Of a stretch of 64,000 nt of DNA, positions 9,338-19,291 are shown piece by piece (position 1 is the stretch's first letter; every line of letters starts with the position of its first letter). The position numbers and the translations under genes were made by a program. The DNA is from Duganella zoogloeoides (GTDB taxonomy: Bacteria; Pseudomonadota; Gammaproteobacteria; Burkholderiales; Burkholderiaceae_D). The stretch lies in assembly GCF_034479515.1 (NCBI RefSeq), contig NZ_CP140152.1:4154001-4218000 (forward strand), in the 5' to 3' direction. Below the pieces are notes generated by a model. It worked only from the letters and a program-made list of their open reading frames with translations, was not told the DNA's origin and searched no databases.

Positions 9338-10606
9338 CTAGACTGCGGCAGTCTTGCTGTAATTGGTCTTGACGTAATTGAGGACGATCTCGTGAAACTC
9401 TTCCACGATGCGCTCGCCGCGCAGCGTCGCCACCTTGGCGCCATCGACAAAGACCGGCGCGGCTGGCGATTCGCCAGTGCCGGGCAGGCTGATGCCGATG
9501 TTGGCGTGTTTCGATTCGCCGGGACCGTTGACGATGCAACCCATCACGGCCACGTTCATCGCTTCCACGCCCGGGTAGGTTTTTTTCCACTCCGGCATCT
9601 GGTCGCGCAGGAAGGTCTGGATGTTGTCGGCCAGCTCCTGGAACGTCGTTGACGTGGTGCGGCCGCAGCCGGGGCACGCGATCACCATCGGCGTGAACTT
9701 GCGCAGGCCCATGGTTTGCAGGATCTCCTGCCCCACCACCACTTCCTTGGTGCGGTCACCACCCGGCTCCGGCGTGAGCGAGATACGGATGGTGTCGCCA
9801 ATGCCCTCTTGCAGCAGCACCGACAGCGCGGCGGTGGACGCCACGATACCCTTGCTGCCCATGCCCGCCTCGGTCAGGCCCAGGTGCAGCGGATAGTCGC
9901 AGCGCTTGCCCAGTTCGCGGTACACGGCGATCAGGTCCTGCACGCCCGAGACCTTGCACGACAGGATGATCTTGTCGCGCGCCAGGCCCAGTTCTTCGGC
10001 ACGGACGGCGTTCTCGATTGCCGACGTGATCAACGCTTCGTACATGACCTGCTGCGCGGTCCACGGCTCGGCGCGGCCGGCGTTTTCATCCATGATGCGC
10101 GCCAGCAGCGCCTGGTCGAGGCTGCCCCAGTTGACGCCGATGCGCACCGGCTTGTTGTAGCGGGCCGCCACTTCGATCATCTGCGCGAACTGGGTATCGC
10201 GCTTGGCGCCCTTGCCCACGTTGCCCGGATTGATGCGGTATTTCGATAGCGCCTTGGCGCACTCCGGATAATCGTTGAGCAGCGTGTGGCCGTTGTAGTG
10301 GAAGTCGCCGACCAGCGGCACATCGACGTCCATCTTGTCGAGCTGTTCGCGGATGTACGGCACGGCTTCGGCCGATTCCGGACGGTCCACGGTCAGGCGC
10401 ACCAGCTCGGACCCGGCACGCGCCAGGTCGCGGATCTGGATCGCGGTTTCGATGGCGTTGGCGGTATCGGTATTGGTCATCGACTGCACGACCACGGGAG
10501 CGTCGCCGCCCACCCAGATCTGGCGCTGGCCGTGCGCCACCAGCACGCTGCGGCTGGCGCGGCGCGGTGACTGGCCCGAAGGAATAGCTGTTGGCGAAGA
10601 AGACAT
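9338..10606 (-). CDS. ispG: 4-hydroxy-3-methylbut-2-en-1-yl diphosphate synthase IspG
   Basis: IspG is the 422-residue [4Fe-4S] enzyme that converts MEcPP to HMBPP in the MEP isoprenoid pathway. The N-terminal TIM barrel begins around [11 protein letters not shown], and the cluster cysteines lie in ACPGCGRT and [10 protein letters not shown] near the C-terminus. The insertion typical of long IspG forms is absent, as expected for proteobacteria. It is 20 bases upstream of hisS and is preceded by rodZ. Confidence 0.97.
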   Translation of the reverse strand: MSSSPTAIPSGQSPRRASRSVLVAHGQRQIWVGGDAPVVVQSMTNTDTANAIETAIQIRDLARAGSELVRLTVDRPESAEAVPYIREQLDKMDVDVPLVGDFHYNGHTLLNDYPECAKALSKYRINPGNVGKGAKRDTQFAQMIEVAARYNKPVRIGVNWGSLDQALLARIMDENAGRAEPWTAQQVMYEALITSAIENAVRAEELGLARDKIILSCKVSGVQDLIAVYRELGKRCDYPLHLGLTEAGMGSKGIVASTAALSVLLQEGIGDTIRISLTPEPGGDRTKEVVVGQEILQTMGLRKFTPMVIACPGCGRTTSTTFQELADNIQTFLRDQMPEWKKTYPGVEAMNVAVMGCIVNGPGESKHANIGISLPGTGESPAAPVFVDGAKVATLRGERIVEEFHEIVLNYVKTNYSKTAAV

Positions 10607-10657
10607 GGTGGTTTTACTCGGAACTGGTATTTGTTGGCTTGCTTGGTTTTGCTTGGC

Positions 10658-11719
10658 TTACTTGATGTTCACGCGGGCGATCGTACCGCCTGCAACTTGC
10701 GGCAACGCCAGCGGCGCGCCGCCCAGCGAAGCCTGAACACCAGCTGGCTTGCCGACGATCAGCAGCGACGGGCCCTTGATGTCGAAGGTTTCGGTGCTGC
10801 CGGCCTTGACCACGCGCGAAATCAGCGGCGCGGCGCCCGGACGGCGAATCTCTACCCACGAATCCTCCGCTACTTTCAGGACCAGCGCGGTGCCGGTGAC
10901 GGCTGCTGCAGTCGTGGCAGCAGCGGCTGCGGCCGGCGCTGCGGTGGTCGTAACCGGCTGACCGGTCACGGTAGGCGCCGGCGTATTGACCGGTGCGGTG
11001 GCCGGGGTGGTAACAGCGGCGGAACCGGCAGCTGGCGCAGGCGCGACGCCGGCCACCGTGCCAGCATTGGCGGCACTACCGCCATCGACCGGCGGCACCG
11101 ACACCAGCGGCACATTCGGCGACTGCAGCGGCGCGGTTTCCTGGCCGGGCTTGACCAGCGTGGTTTCCAGCGGCGCCACCGTGGCATCGGTCTTGGCCGG
11201 CTCGGTGGCGACGGCAGCGCTATCGGCGCCACGCTCGAACAGCGCCAGCGTGTGCGCAATCAGGCCGCTCTGGTAGAGGAAAATCCCGCCCACCACGACC
11301 ACCACTGCCACACCACCCATTACCCAGGCGCCGGTGTGCGAGTTACGCGACTTCATCAGCGGCATGCGCGTGTCGGAGAACGTGGCCGCGATTTCCTTGC
11401 GCGGAGGCGACACCTCGGGACTGGTGGGCGAACGCACTTCGATCATTGCCACCAGCGGCGTGGCGTCGATGCGCACCACCTTGGCATAGGCGCGCACGAA
11501 ACCGCGCGTGACGGCCATATTGGGCAGCGACGCATAATCGCCAGCTTCGAGCGCCACCACCTGGCGCGGCGCCAGCTTGAGCTGGTCGGCGATCTGCTCC
11601 ACGGTCAAGCCCAGCGCTTCGCGCTGCGCCTTCAGTTGTGCTCCGGGCGTAGCCAGGCCGGTTTTGGCCTGGTCTTTTGGCGGTTCTACCCACTCAGAAT
11701 TCATTGCTGTCTCACTCAT
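10658..11719 (-). CDS. rodZ: RodZ-like helix-turn-helix membrane protein
   Basis: The 353-residue protein has an N-terminal HTH_25 domain (about residues 25-90, GLTVEQIADQLKLAPRQV), one membrane segment (about residues 130-150), a long Ala/Pro/Thr-rich linker and a C-terminal DUF4115 beta domain (LKVAEDSWVEIR). RodZ links MreB to the cell-wall elongation machinery. The ATG at MSETAMNSEW overlaps the pilF stop by eight bases; a second ATG five codons downstream is also possible. The context pilF-rodZ-ispG-hisS is conserved in proteobacteria. Confidence 0.9.
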   Translation of the reverse strand: MSETAMNSEWVEPPKDQAKTGLATPGAQLKAQREALGLTVEQIADQLKLAPRQVVALEAGDYASLPNMAVTRGFVRAYAKVVRIDATPLVAMIEVRSPTSPEVSPPRKEIAATFSDTRMPLMKSRNSHTGAWVMGGVAVVVVVGGIFLYQSGLIAHTLALFERGADSAAVATEPAKTDATVAPLETTLVKPGQETAPLQSPNVPLVSVPPVDGGSAANAGTVAGVAPAPAAGSAAVTTPATAPVNTPAPTVTGQPVTTTAAPAAAAAATTAAAVTGTALVLKVAEDSWVEIRRPGAAPLISRVVKAGSTETFDIKGPSLLIVGKPAGVQASLGGAPLALPQVAGGTIARVNIK

Positions 11720-12538
11720 CAAACGCCCCACGTTGATAAGCAGCATACTCGGTCGAGCCGGGGTAGCGGGACCGTAACTGCGTGACCCAACCAGCTTGTT
11801 TTCCCGTATCGCCCACTTGATGCTGCACTTTAATCCCGAGCCACAGCACATCGGCCGTCAAGCTCTCCATCTTTGCCACGTCAGCCAGGCGGGTCACGAA
11901 GAAATGGGCACGCTGGACATCGCGTTTTTCCACGTAAAGCCGCGCCAGGTTGGCGTTGGTGGCCGGCAGATCGGGCGTCAACTGCAACGCTTGCAGCAGA
12001 TAACGCTCCGCGCTGGCGTAATCCTTGATTTTCAATGCACACGCACCGGCATTGTTGGCGGCGCTGGCCGGCGAGCGGTAAGCGCGGTTGGCCAGCGCGG
12101 CGTCGAACAGCGGCAACGCCTCGGCCACGCGGCCGCTCTCGCACAAAAAAGAGCCGTAATTGTTGGCCAGGTCCGGATTTTCCGGCGCCAGCTTGCGGGC
12201 GCGGCGGAAATTCTCGTCGGCGGCAGCGGTATGGCCCAGTGCTTGCTCGATCAGGCCGCGCAAGCCCAGCGCTTCGGCGTTATCGGGCTCGGCAGCGAGC
12301 GCCAGCTTGATTTCGCCCAGCGCCACCGCGTACTGGCCCTGCTCGAAATAACCGACCGCCAGTTGCGTGCGGATCGCCGCCTTGCGCTCGGCGCTGCCCG
12401 GCGCCCGTGCGCTGTCGGCGCCACGGGCAGATTGTGGACTATCCGGGGTCGTGACGCAACCGCCCAGTGCGCCGGCCAGCAGCGGGAACATCCCGAGCAT
12501 GGCCAAGCGATACCGGTTGCGCTGCGCCCAACCCGCCA

Positions 12539-12539
<1 letters not shown>
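11712..12539 (-). CDS. pilF: Type IV pilus biogenesis lipoprotein PilF/PilW
   Basis: The 275-residue protein carries a lipoprotein signal ending LGGC (Cys at about residue 28) and then several TPRs (for example LAVGYFEQGQYAVALGEIKLA and NYGSFLCESGRVAEALPLF). PilF/PilW is the outer-membrane pilotin needed for PilQ secretin assembly. The stop of rlmN overlaps its start by one base (TGATG) and its own stop overlaps rodZ, so rlmN-pilF-rodZ are translationally coupled. Confidence 0.93.
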
Positions 12540-13711
<1,172 letters not shown>

Positions 13712-13728
13712 AGTCAGTCCAGACAATA

Positions 13729-13762
13729 CAAAAAGTTTCCGTTTCCACCAAGGCGGAAACGG
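13729..13762 (-). terminator. Intrinsic terminator between ndk and rlmN
   Basis: On the minus strand the stem CCGTTTCC/GGAAACGG has an eight-base loop and is followed by AAACTTTTT. It starts 15 bases past the ndk stop and ends 18 bases before the rlmN start, so it can terminate ndk or attenuate rlmN. Confidence 0.65.
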
Positions 13763-13777
13763 AGACATTACAAAAAA

Positions 13778-14185
13778 TTACTTGCCGAAGAAGTAGGCGA
13801 TTTCTACTTGAGCAGCTTCTACTGCGTCCGAACCGTGAACGGCGTTGGCATCGATCGAGTCGGCGAAGTCAGCACGGATGGTGCCTTTGTCAGCCTTCTT
13901 AGGATCGGTAGCGCCCATCAGTTCGCGGTTTTTCAGGACGGCGTTTTCGCCTTCCAGGGCTTGGATCATGACTGGACCCGACACCATGAAATCGACCAGA
14001 TCCTTGAAGAAGCCGCGCTCTTTGTGCGCAGCGTAGAAGCCCTCAGCTTCTTCACGCGACAGTTGCTTCATTTGCGCAGCAACGATCTTCAGGCCAGCGT
14101 TTTCGAAACGGCTGTAGATTTGGCCGATTACGTTTTTTGCAACTGCGTCTGGTTTGATGATCGACAGGGTGCGTTCGATTGCCAT
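13778..14185 (-). CDS. ndk: Nucleoside diphosphate kinase
   Basis: Ndk transfers the gamma-phosphate from ATP to other NDPs. The 135-residue protein starts [15 protein letters not shown], and the catalytic histidine lies in NAVHGSD near the C-terminus. The length is a few residues shorter than the usual 141, with all core elements present. A good ribosome binding site (GGAG) precedes the ATG. It is the first gene of the long minus-strand run and is divergent from the Bax-inhibitor-like gene. Confidence 0.98.
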   Translation of the reverse strand: MAIERTLSIIKPDAVAKNVIGQIYSRFENAGLKIVAAQMKQLSREEAEGFYAAHKERGFFKDLVDFMVSGPVMIQALEGENAVLKNRELMGATDPKKADKGTIRADFADSIDANAVHGSDAVEAAQVEIAYFFGK

Positions 14186-14469
14186 TTGAAAAACTCCAAT
14201 AAAAAGAAAGGTTTAAAACAAGAATTGATAGTTCAATCAACCTTCGATTTTAACATAGAACACTACGGACTTTCGAGAACCAGCACCAGATTAGCCCGAA
14301 CAATGGCTCACGATAGAGCATTTTGAAGCCGTGCAAGCACGATATCGGGCATTTGATGCCGGTTTAAGCCCCCTTTAAGTGCTTTTGCCCCAGTTTTTTG
14401 GGTAATCTCGCGCGGGCGTGCTATCCTTTTATCTAAGCGGATTGCTCCGCACCAACTATTGGAGGCATC

Positions 14470-15153
14470 ATGAACAACTTGCAACAAAACACCTACGACC
14501 TGAGTAGCGGTCGCCGGGCGGTGCAGCACAACGTGTTGCGTAACACGTACTGGCTGCTGGCGCTGTCGATGATCCCGACCGTGCTGGGCGCTGCGCTCGG
14601 TATGGCGCTGCACCTGCCGCTGACCGGCGGCATCATGATGATCGTGTTCCTGGCCGGCGCGTTCGGTTTCATCTGGGCCATCGAGAAGAACAAGAACTCC
14701 GGCCTGGGCGTGGCCCTGCTGCTGGGCTTTACCTTCTTCATGGGAGTCATGCTCACGCCGCTGCTGACGCGCATCATGGGCTTCTCCAACGGCGGTACGC
14801 TGATCATGATGGCCTTTGGCGGTACGGCCTCGGTGTTCGCGGTGCTGGCGTCGATCGCCACCGTGACCAAGCGTGATTTCTCGGGCATGGGCACCTGGCT
14901 GTTCGCCGGCGTGATCGTGCTGATCCTGGCATCGCTGGCAAACATCTTCTTCGCCATCCCTGCCCTGAGCATCGTGATCTCGGTCGTGGCGATTGCCATC
15001 TTCTCGGCTTACATCCTGTATGACGTGCAGCAGATCGTCAACGGCGGCGAAACCAACTACGTCAGCGCCACCCTGCGCCTGTATCTGGACGTCTACAACA
15101 TCTTTACCAGCCTGCTGTCGCTGCTGGGCTTTGCGGGCGGTAGCCGCGACTAA
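14470..15153 (+). CDS. Bax inhibitor-1/YccA family membrane protein
   Basis: This 227-residue protein has about seven hydrophobic segments and ends ...YLDVYNIFTSLLSLLGFAGGSRD. The conserved YDVQQIVNGG and LRLYLDVYNIF segments are typical of the BI-1/YccA/YbhL family. YccA binds and inhibits FtsH in E. coli, and other members are calcium-leak channels. The role here is inferred from family only. It has a strong ribosome binding site (GGAGG) and its own terminator, and shares a 284-base divergent promoter region with ndk. Confidence 0.92.
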   Translation: MNNLQQNTYDLSSGRRAVQHNVLRNTYWLLALSMIPTVLGAALGMALHLPLTGGIMMIVFLAGAFGFIWAIEKNKNSGLGVALLLGFTFFMGVMLTPLLTRIMGFSNGGTLIMMAFGGTASVFAVLASIATVTKRDFSGMGTWLFAGVIVLILASLANIFFAIPALSIVISVVAIAIFSAYILYDVQQIVNGGETNYVSATLRLYLDVYNIFTSLLSLLGFAGGSRD

Positions 15154-15193
15154 GCGCTAAGTCCATGCCGGTCTTACCGACCGGCTGACGACA

Positions 15194-15229
15194 AAAGCCG
15201 CCAACCTTCACGGGTCGGCGGCTTTTTTT
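15194..15229 (+). terminator. Intrinsic terminator after the BI-1 family gene
   Basis: The stem AAAGCCGCC/GGCGGCTTT has an inner ACC/GGT pairing in the loop and is followed by a run of T. It lies 40 bases after the stop codon. Confidence 0.85.
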
Positions 15230-15285
15230 ACTCGTGTCCCGCTTCAGGAAAACCGGGAGAATCAACCACGCCCTCTCGGAGCGCC

Positions 15286-15588
15286 ATGAGTCCCGCTGTC
15301 CCAGTTATCTTCATGATCATTGTCGGCACACTGCTGTTCGCCGGGCTGTTCTGTATTTTCCGCTTCAAGTATTCCACCCGATCGGCCTTCGCCCTGGCGA
15401 TCATCTTTGCTGGCGGTGCCGGACTGGGCTTTGTAATCGCTGCAATGCTCACCATGCTGACGATTGGTTTCGCCCCCATACTGAATTCAGGACTTGCTGT
15501 CAGTTTCTATCTGGGCTCGATAGCGACAGGCGCAATTGCAGGCGGCATTACTTCAGTGCGCTGGGTTTTGCGGCACTGGCATTGCTGA
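15286..15588 (+). CDS. Small hydrophobic membrane protein, unknown function
   Basis: I do not recognise this 100-residue protein. It has three likely membrane segments (VIFMIIVGTLLFAGLFCIF, FALAIIFAGGAGLGFVIAAML and a third around YLGSIATGAIAGGI). GGAG sits eight bases before the ATG. It follows a terminator, so it needs its own promoter. Its end overlaps the end of the AbiEii-like toxin gene on the other strand by 36 bases. It may belong with that mobile segment. Confidence 0.6.
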   Translation: MSPAVPVIFMIIVGTLLFAGLFCIFRFKYSTRSAFALAIIFAGGAGLGFVIAAMLTMLTIGFAPILNSGLAVSFYLGSIATGAIAGGITSVRWVLRHWHC

Positions 15589-16539
15589 CACCAAGGCGCG
15601 TTGGAACGCGTTGCATGCCATGTCGAAGGTCGGCGGCTCACGTCCGTACACCATCACCTCAATGAACCGGTCGTAGTGCTGCCGCATCTGCATATCTGCC
15701 TGGACCGATTCCATTGCCTTATACAGCTCTCCGACAGGGTCGCCGAGAAACTCAGGATGCTGACGAGAAAACAACTGAGCGTCTTTTTCTATGACGTTAA
15801 GCATCAACGAATGAAGGCGGTCACTCGGACTGAATAACGCGGGATAAGCTGCGGCGATTTGGTGAATGTCGTAGAGATGACGAACCATTAAGGGTTCGAA
15901 GATTCGCCCGGGATTCTCTTGATACATTGCCAAGCGCCGGGGAAACAGCACCAGCTTCTCCACCGCCGCTTCCATCAAATCTATGCATGGCACTTCAAAT
16001 GTTTGCCCGACAGTCGCTGCTGCAAGGACATCGAATAGCAGCCCGATTTTTTTTGTGGCTACCGGGGCAGAAAGTTGAGTGTAATTGAACTCCACCCGAA
16101 CATGGGCGCGCATGTCGAACCCAGGCGAAAAATACGACTCGTAGGCTATGCTGAGCAATATATAACCGTTGTTGTTGCGAGCCTTATCGACTTTGATATA
16201 TTCAACTGGAAATCCTGACGCCACTAGGCACTCCATCACCTGACGCTTGAATGCGCCCAAGAGCTCACGCCGTTTGCTATTGCCGAGGACTCCAGCCGCC
16301 TTGCTGACAACCTTGAAATCAACATCCTCCGAAATCCTGGCAAGCAACTTGTAGGCCTTGGAAAGGCAGGTTCCACCGCAAAATACACAATCGAAATTGC
16401 TGTTGCCGAGTTGACTGATAACCTTGAGAACCTGCGTGACAATAAAGTCCTTTTCAAGCGCGTATTCGGCGATGGCAAGGCCGTTTTCATTGATCAGGTC
16501 GGATATCTGATGACTTTGATAATGGTCAATCTTTCTCAT
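15553..16539 (-). CDS. AbiEii-type nucleotidyltransferase toxin
   Basis: The 328-residue protein carries the nucleotidyltransferase signature of the AbiEii/AbiGii (type IV toxin) family: CGGTCLSK (about residues 54-61) and RISEDVDF (about 68-75). Related enzymes such as MenT transfer nucleotides to tRNA acceptor ends. The start MRKIDHYQ overlaps the antitoxin gene by 14 bases, the usual coupled arrangement. Base composition is visibly less GC-rich than the flanking pbpC and BI-1 genes, consistent with transfer. The family assignment rests on motif and operon; the target is unknown. Confidence 0.88.
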   Translation of the reverse strand: MRKIDHYQSHQISDLINENGLAIAEYALEKDFIVTQVLKVISQLGNSNFDCVFCGGTCLSKAYKLLARISEDVDFKVVSKAAGVLGNSKRRELLGAFKRQVMECLVASGFPVEYIKVDKARNNNGYILLSIAYESYFSPGFDMRAHVRVEFNYTQLSAPVATKKIGLLFDVLAAATVGQTFEVPCIDLMEAAVEKLVLFPRRLAMYQENPGRIFEPLMVRHLYDIHQIAAAYPALFSPSDRLHSLMLNVIEKDAQLFSRQHPEFLGDPVGELYKAMESVQADMQMRQHYDRFIEVMVYGREPPTFDMACNAFQRALVSAMPVPQNPAH

Positions 16540-16936
16540 ACATGATTTTGCGATTGCCAATCGCGATGGCTCGGCGTATCCGGGATTTGCCCACGCTGAT
16601 TACAGCAGACATGGGCATTTGAGTACTTTTACCGGCTCGAAGTTCCCGAGCCTCGGCCCCGATATCAGCTTTCACCCCAAGTTTCCGCATGGTTTCCAGG
16701 CCGATATCGATCAATGATCCTGTCGGGACCGGTTTACCACTGATGGTAGACGGCCGCGCCTTGGCGTAGACGCCGTAGCCCACGCGCGTGATTTGCCCCT
16801 GGTCGACAAGCTCCTTGATGACACGGCTTACTTGCCGATATCCACCAAAGTGGTCGAACTCCTGGCGCAAGAACACCATGCTCTTAGACGCGCGAATGCG
16901 CGCGGAAATGCGTTGCTTGATTGATGTGGTGGTCAT
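16526..16936 (-). CDS. AbiEi-like antitoxin (DUF6088-type winged helix)
   Basis: The 136-residue protein starts MTTTSIKQRISARIRAS and has a winged-helix-like N-terminus (MVFLRQEFDHFGGYRQVSRVIKELVDQGQI) and a C-terminal part ending GKSRIRRAIAIGNRKIMYEKD. This matches AbiEi/DUF6088 antitoxins, which repress their own operon and oppose the paired nucleotidyltransferase. The ribosome binding site is near perfect (AAGGAGGA) and fixes the start over a longer frame. It precedes and overlaps the toxin gene. Confidence 0.85.
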   Translation of the reverse strand: MTTTSIKQRISARIRASKSMVFLRQEFDHFGGYRQVSRVIKELVDQGQITRVGYGVYAKARPSTISGKPVPTGSLIDIGLETMRKLGVKADIGAEARELRAGKSTQMPMSAVISVGKSRIRRAIAIGNRKIMYEKD

Positions 16937-17026
16937 GGCATCCTCCTTACACGCCCCGGGGAAAGTCGCAAACACAGGCTATTCAATGTCCCATATTTGC
17001 ACCTTGAGTCGGGAAATTCAAGCGCG

Positions 17027-19291
17027 CTAACGCGCATTGCCGCGCACCTGGAAACGGCTGCTGGCCACGACCTTGTCGGCCGCGTCCACCAGCGCCAGCT
17101 CGTGGGTGCCCGGTTGCGGGGTCCAGGGGAAGTCGGCGCTGGCGGCGGCCAGGGCGGCGCCGTTCAGACGCCAGGTCAGGCCTTGCGCGGCCTGGGCGTG
17201 GAACATCACGCGTTCGCGGCCGGGCGGAATGTCGGGGTCGATGGCGATCACGCTGCCGGGTGACGGATAGACGATAGCTGGCGGCTGGCCGCTGTCGCTG
17301 TCCTGCAGCAGCGCCACGACCGCGGTGTCGGTGCCGGCCAGGAACCATTCGGCGCGGGTCGGTTCCAGCGCCGGCTGCCAGGTGACCTGGCGCCGTACCA
17401 CGCCGGCCGGCGCTGCCGGTGCGCGGCTGGGCTGGCCGTGGTGCAGGTAGTCCATCACGTCGCGCCACACCGGCGCAGCGCCCGTCACGCCCGAGACGTC
17501 CCACATGGCCTGGCCGTCGAAGTTGCCGACCCACACGCCGACAGTGTAGCGGTCCGAGTAACCGATGCACCAGTTGTCGCGCATGTCCTTGCTGGTACCG
17601 GTTTTGACCGCGCTCCAGAACGTGGTGGCCAGTTCGTTTTTCAGCCCGAAGGTGGTGCTGCGCGCGGCGCGGTCGGCCAGGATGTCGCCGATGATGAAGC
17701 TGGTGCGCGCATCGAGCACCCGCAGCGGCTTGGATGCCGCGCTGCCACCTGCCCTGCCGCCTGCCCCAGCGCCGGCAAGTCCGTCAACCGTGGCCACCAG
17801 CCTGGCCGGCGCATACAGGCCGCCATTGGCCAGCGTGCGGTAAGCGTTGGTCAATTCGAGCAGCGACACCTCGGCCGAGCCGAGCGCCAGCGAGTAGCCG
17901 TAGTAGTCGGCCGATTCGGTCAGGCTGCTCAGGCCCACGTCGCGCAGGCGCGCGTAAAAGCGGTCCAGGCCCGTCATCACCAGGGTGCGCACGGCCGGCA
18001 CGTTGAGCGAGCTGGCCAGGCTGGTGCGCACGCTCACATACCCTTTAAAACCCTTGTCGTAGTTCTGCGGCGCGTAGGTGCCGGCCCCGGTGGCAATCCC
18101 GAAGCTGCTGTCGTCCATCAGCGAGGCGGCGGTAAGCAGGCGGCGCTCCAGCGCCAGCTGGTACAGGAACGGCTTCAAGGTGGAGCCGGCCTGGCGCAGC
18201 GCGGCCACGCCATCGACCTCGGCGCCGCCCGCGTTGCCGACATACGCCAGGATGTCGCCGCTGGCATTGTCGAGCACCAGCACTGCGCCGTCGTTGACGT
18301 TGCGCGCGGTAAGCGCCATCAACTGCTGGCGCAGTGCGCCCTGGGCAAAGCGCTGCACGTCGGCGTCGAGCGTGCTGCGCACCGACTGCCCGGCTGCCAT
18401 TCCGGTCAGCAGTTGTTGCGCCACCTGCGGCGCGGGCGCCAGCCCGGCAGCCAGTTGCGGCCGGCCGAGGGCAATCGCGGTACGCAATTCGATGTCGGCG
18501 CAGGTGGCCGGCATGCGCAGCTCGCGCGCCAGTGCGCAGGCGCGCTGCGACACCAGGCGCGGCGCAGCCGAGGGCGCACGCAGCAAGCTGGCCAGGATGG
18601 CCGACTCGGTCAGGTTCAGCCCCGACGGCGCCTTGCCGAACAATCCGCGCGAGGCGGCGCCCACGCCCTGCAACTCGCCCCGGAACGACACCAGGTTCAA
18701 ATAGGCTTCGATAATCTGGCGCTTGGTCCAGCCTGCATCGAGCTCGCGCGCGGCCTGGATCTGGTCCCACTTCTGGCCCCAGCTGCGGCCCTTCGACTTC
18801 GGCAGCAAGGCCGGATCAAGCAGCGCCGCCAGCTGCATGGTGATGGTCGATGCGCCGCGCGGGCGGGTGCGGAACAGGTTGTCCCACGCCGCCTTGGCCG
18901 CCGCGTTCCAGTCCACGCCGCCATGCTCGTAGAAGCGCTGGTCCTCCGCTTGCAGGATCGCCGCAGGCAAAGCCGGCGAGATATCGTCAAACGACACCCA
19001 GTCGAGCCGGCGCGCCTTCATGTCGATGCGCAGCGACTGTACCGGTACACCGTGGCGGTCGAGCAGTACAGCCTCCGAGCTGCGGTATGCTGCGCGCACC
19101 TGCTCCGGCGTGGGTATGGACGATGCCAGCGATGCTGCGGATGCCGCCGGCTGGGCCAGCGCCGCGGAGGCGGCCAGCGCCAGCGACCACGAAAATGTCC
19201 GTGCCTTCGCGCCCGCCCCCGCCCTCGCGCGTGTACGGTTATTTGCCCAAGCGCGTACCGGCACAGCGATCCGCTCAGCCATCCCCTTCAT
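17027..19291 (-). CDS. pbpC: Penicillin-binding protein 1C
   Basis: PBP1C is a bifunctional peptidoglycan synthase-like protein of 754 residues. The glycosyltransferase 51 domain has the catalytic Glu116 in EDQRFYEHGG and RPRGASTITMQ. The transpeptidase domain has the STLK motif (Ser370), SLN (428-430) and KTGTSKD (Lys563), and a C-terminal BiPBP_C domain follows (about 660-754). The N-terminus has a basic stretch and a hydrophobic segment (about residues 33-55). The start overlaps the alpha-2-macroglobulin stop by four bases (ATGA), the same pairing as yfhM-pbpC in E. coli. Confidence 0.96.
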   Translation of the reverse strand: MKGMAERIAVPVRAWANNRTRARAGAGAKARTFSWSLALAASAALAQPAASAASLASSIPTPEQVRAAYRSSEAVLLDRHGVPVQSLRIDMKARRLDWVSFDDISPALPAAILQAEDQRFYEHGGVDWNAAAKAAWDNLFRTRPRGASTITMQLAALLDPALLPKSKGRSWGQKWDQIQAARELDAGWTKRQIIEAYLNLVSFRGELQGVGAASRGLFGKAPSGLNLTESAILASLLRAPSAAPRLVSQRACALARELRMPATCADIELRTAIALGRPQLAAGLAPAPQVAQQLLTGMAAGQSVRSTLDADVQRFAQGALRQQLMALTARNVNDGAVLVLDNASGDILAYVGNAGGAEVDGVAALRQAGSTLKPFLYQLALERRLLTAASLMDDSSFGIATGAGTYAPQNYDKGFKGYVSVRTSLASSLNVPAVRTLVMTGLDRFYARLRDVGLSSLTESADYYGYSLALGSAEVSLLELTNAYRTLANGGLYAPARLVATVDGLAGAGAGGRAGGSAASKPLRVLDARTSFIIGDILADRAARSTTFGLKNELATTFWSAVKTGTSKDMRDNWCIGYSDRYTVGVWVGNFDGQAMWDVSGVTGAAPVWRDVMDYLHHGQPSRAPAAPAGVVRRQVTWQPALEPTRAEWFLAGTDTAVVALLQDSDSGQPPAIVYPSPGSVIAIDPDIPPGRERVMFHAQAAQGLTWRLNGAALAAASADFPWTPQPGTHELALVDAADKVVASSRFQVRGNAR

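Noticed and set aside
14308..14613. 101-codon frame on the minus strand over the BI-1 gene start
   Set aside because: It overlaps the start and strong ribosome binding site of the BI-1 family gene, and its sequence is rich in Arg, Gln and His without motifs.
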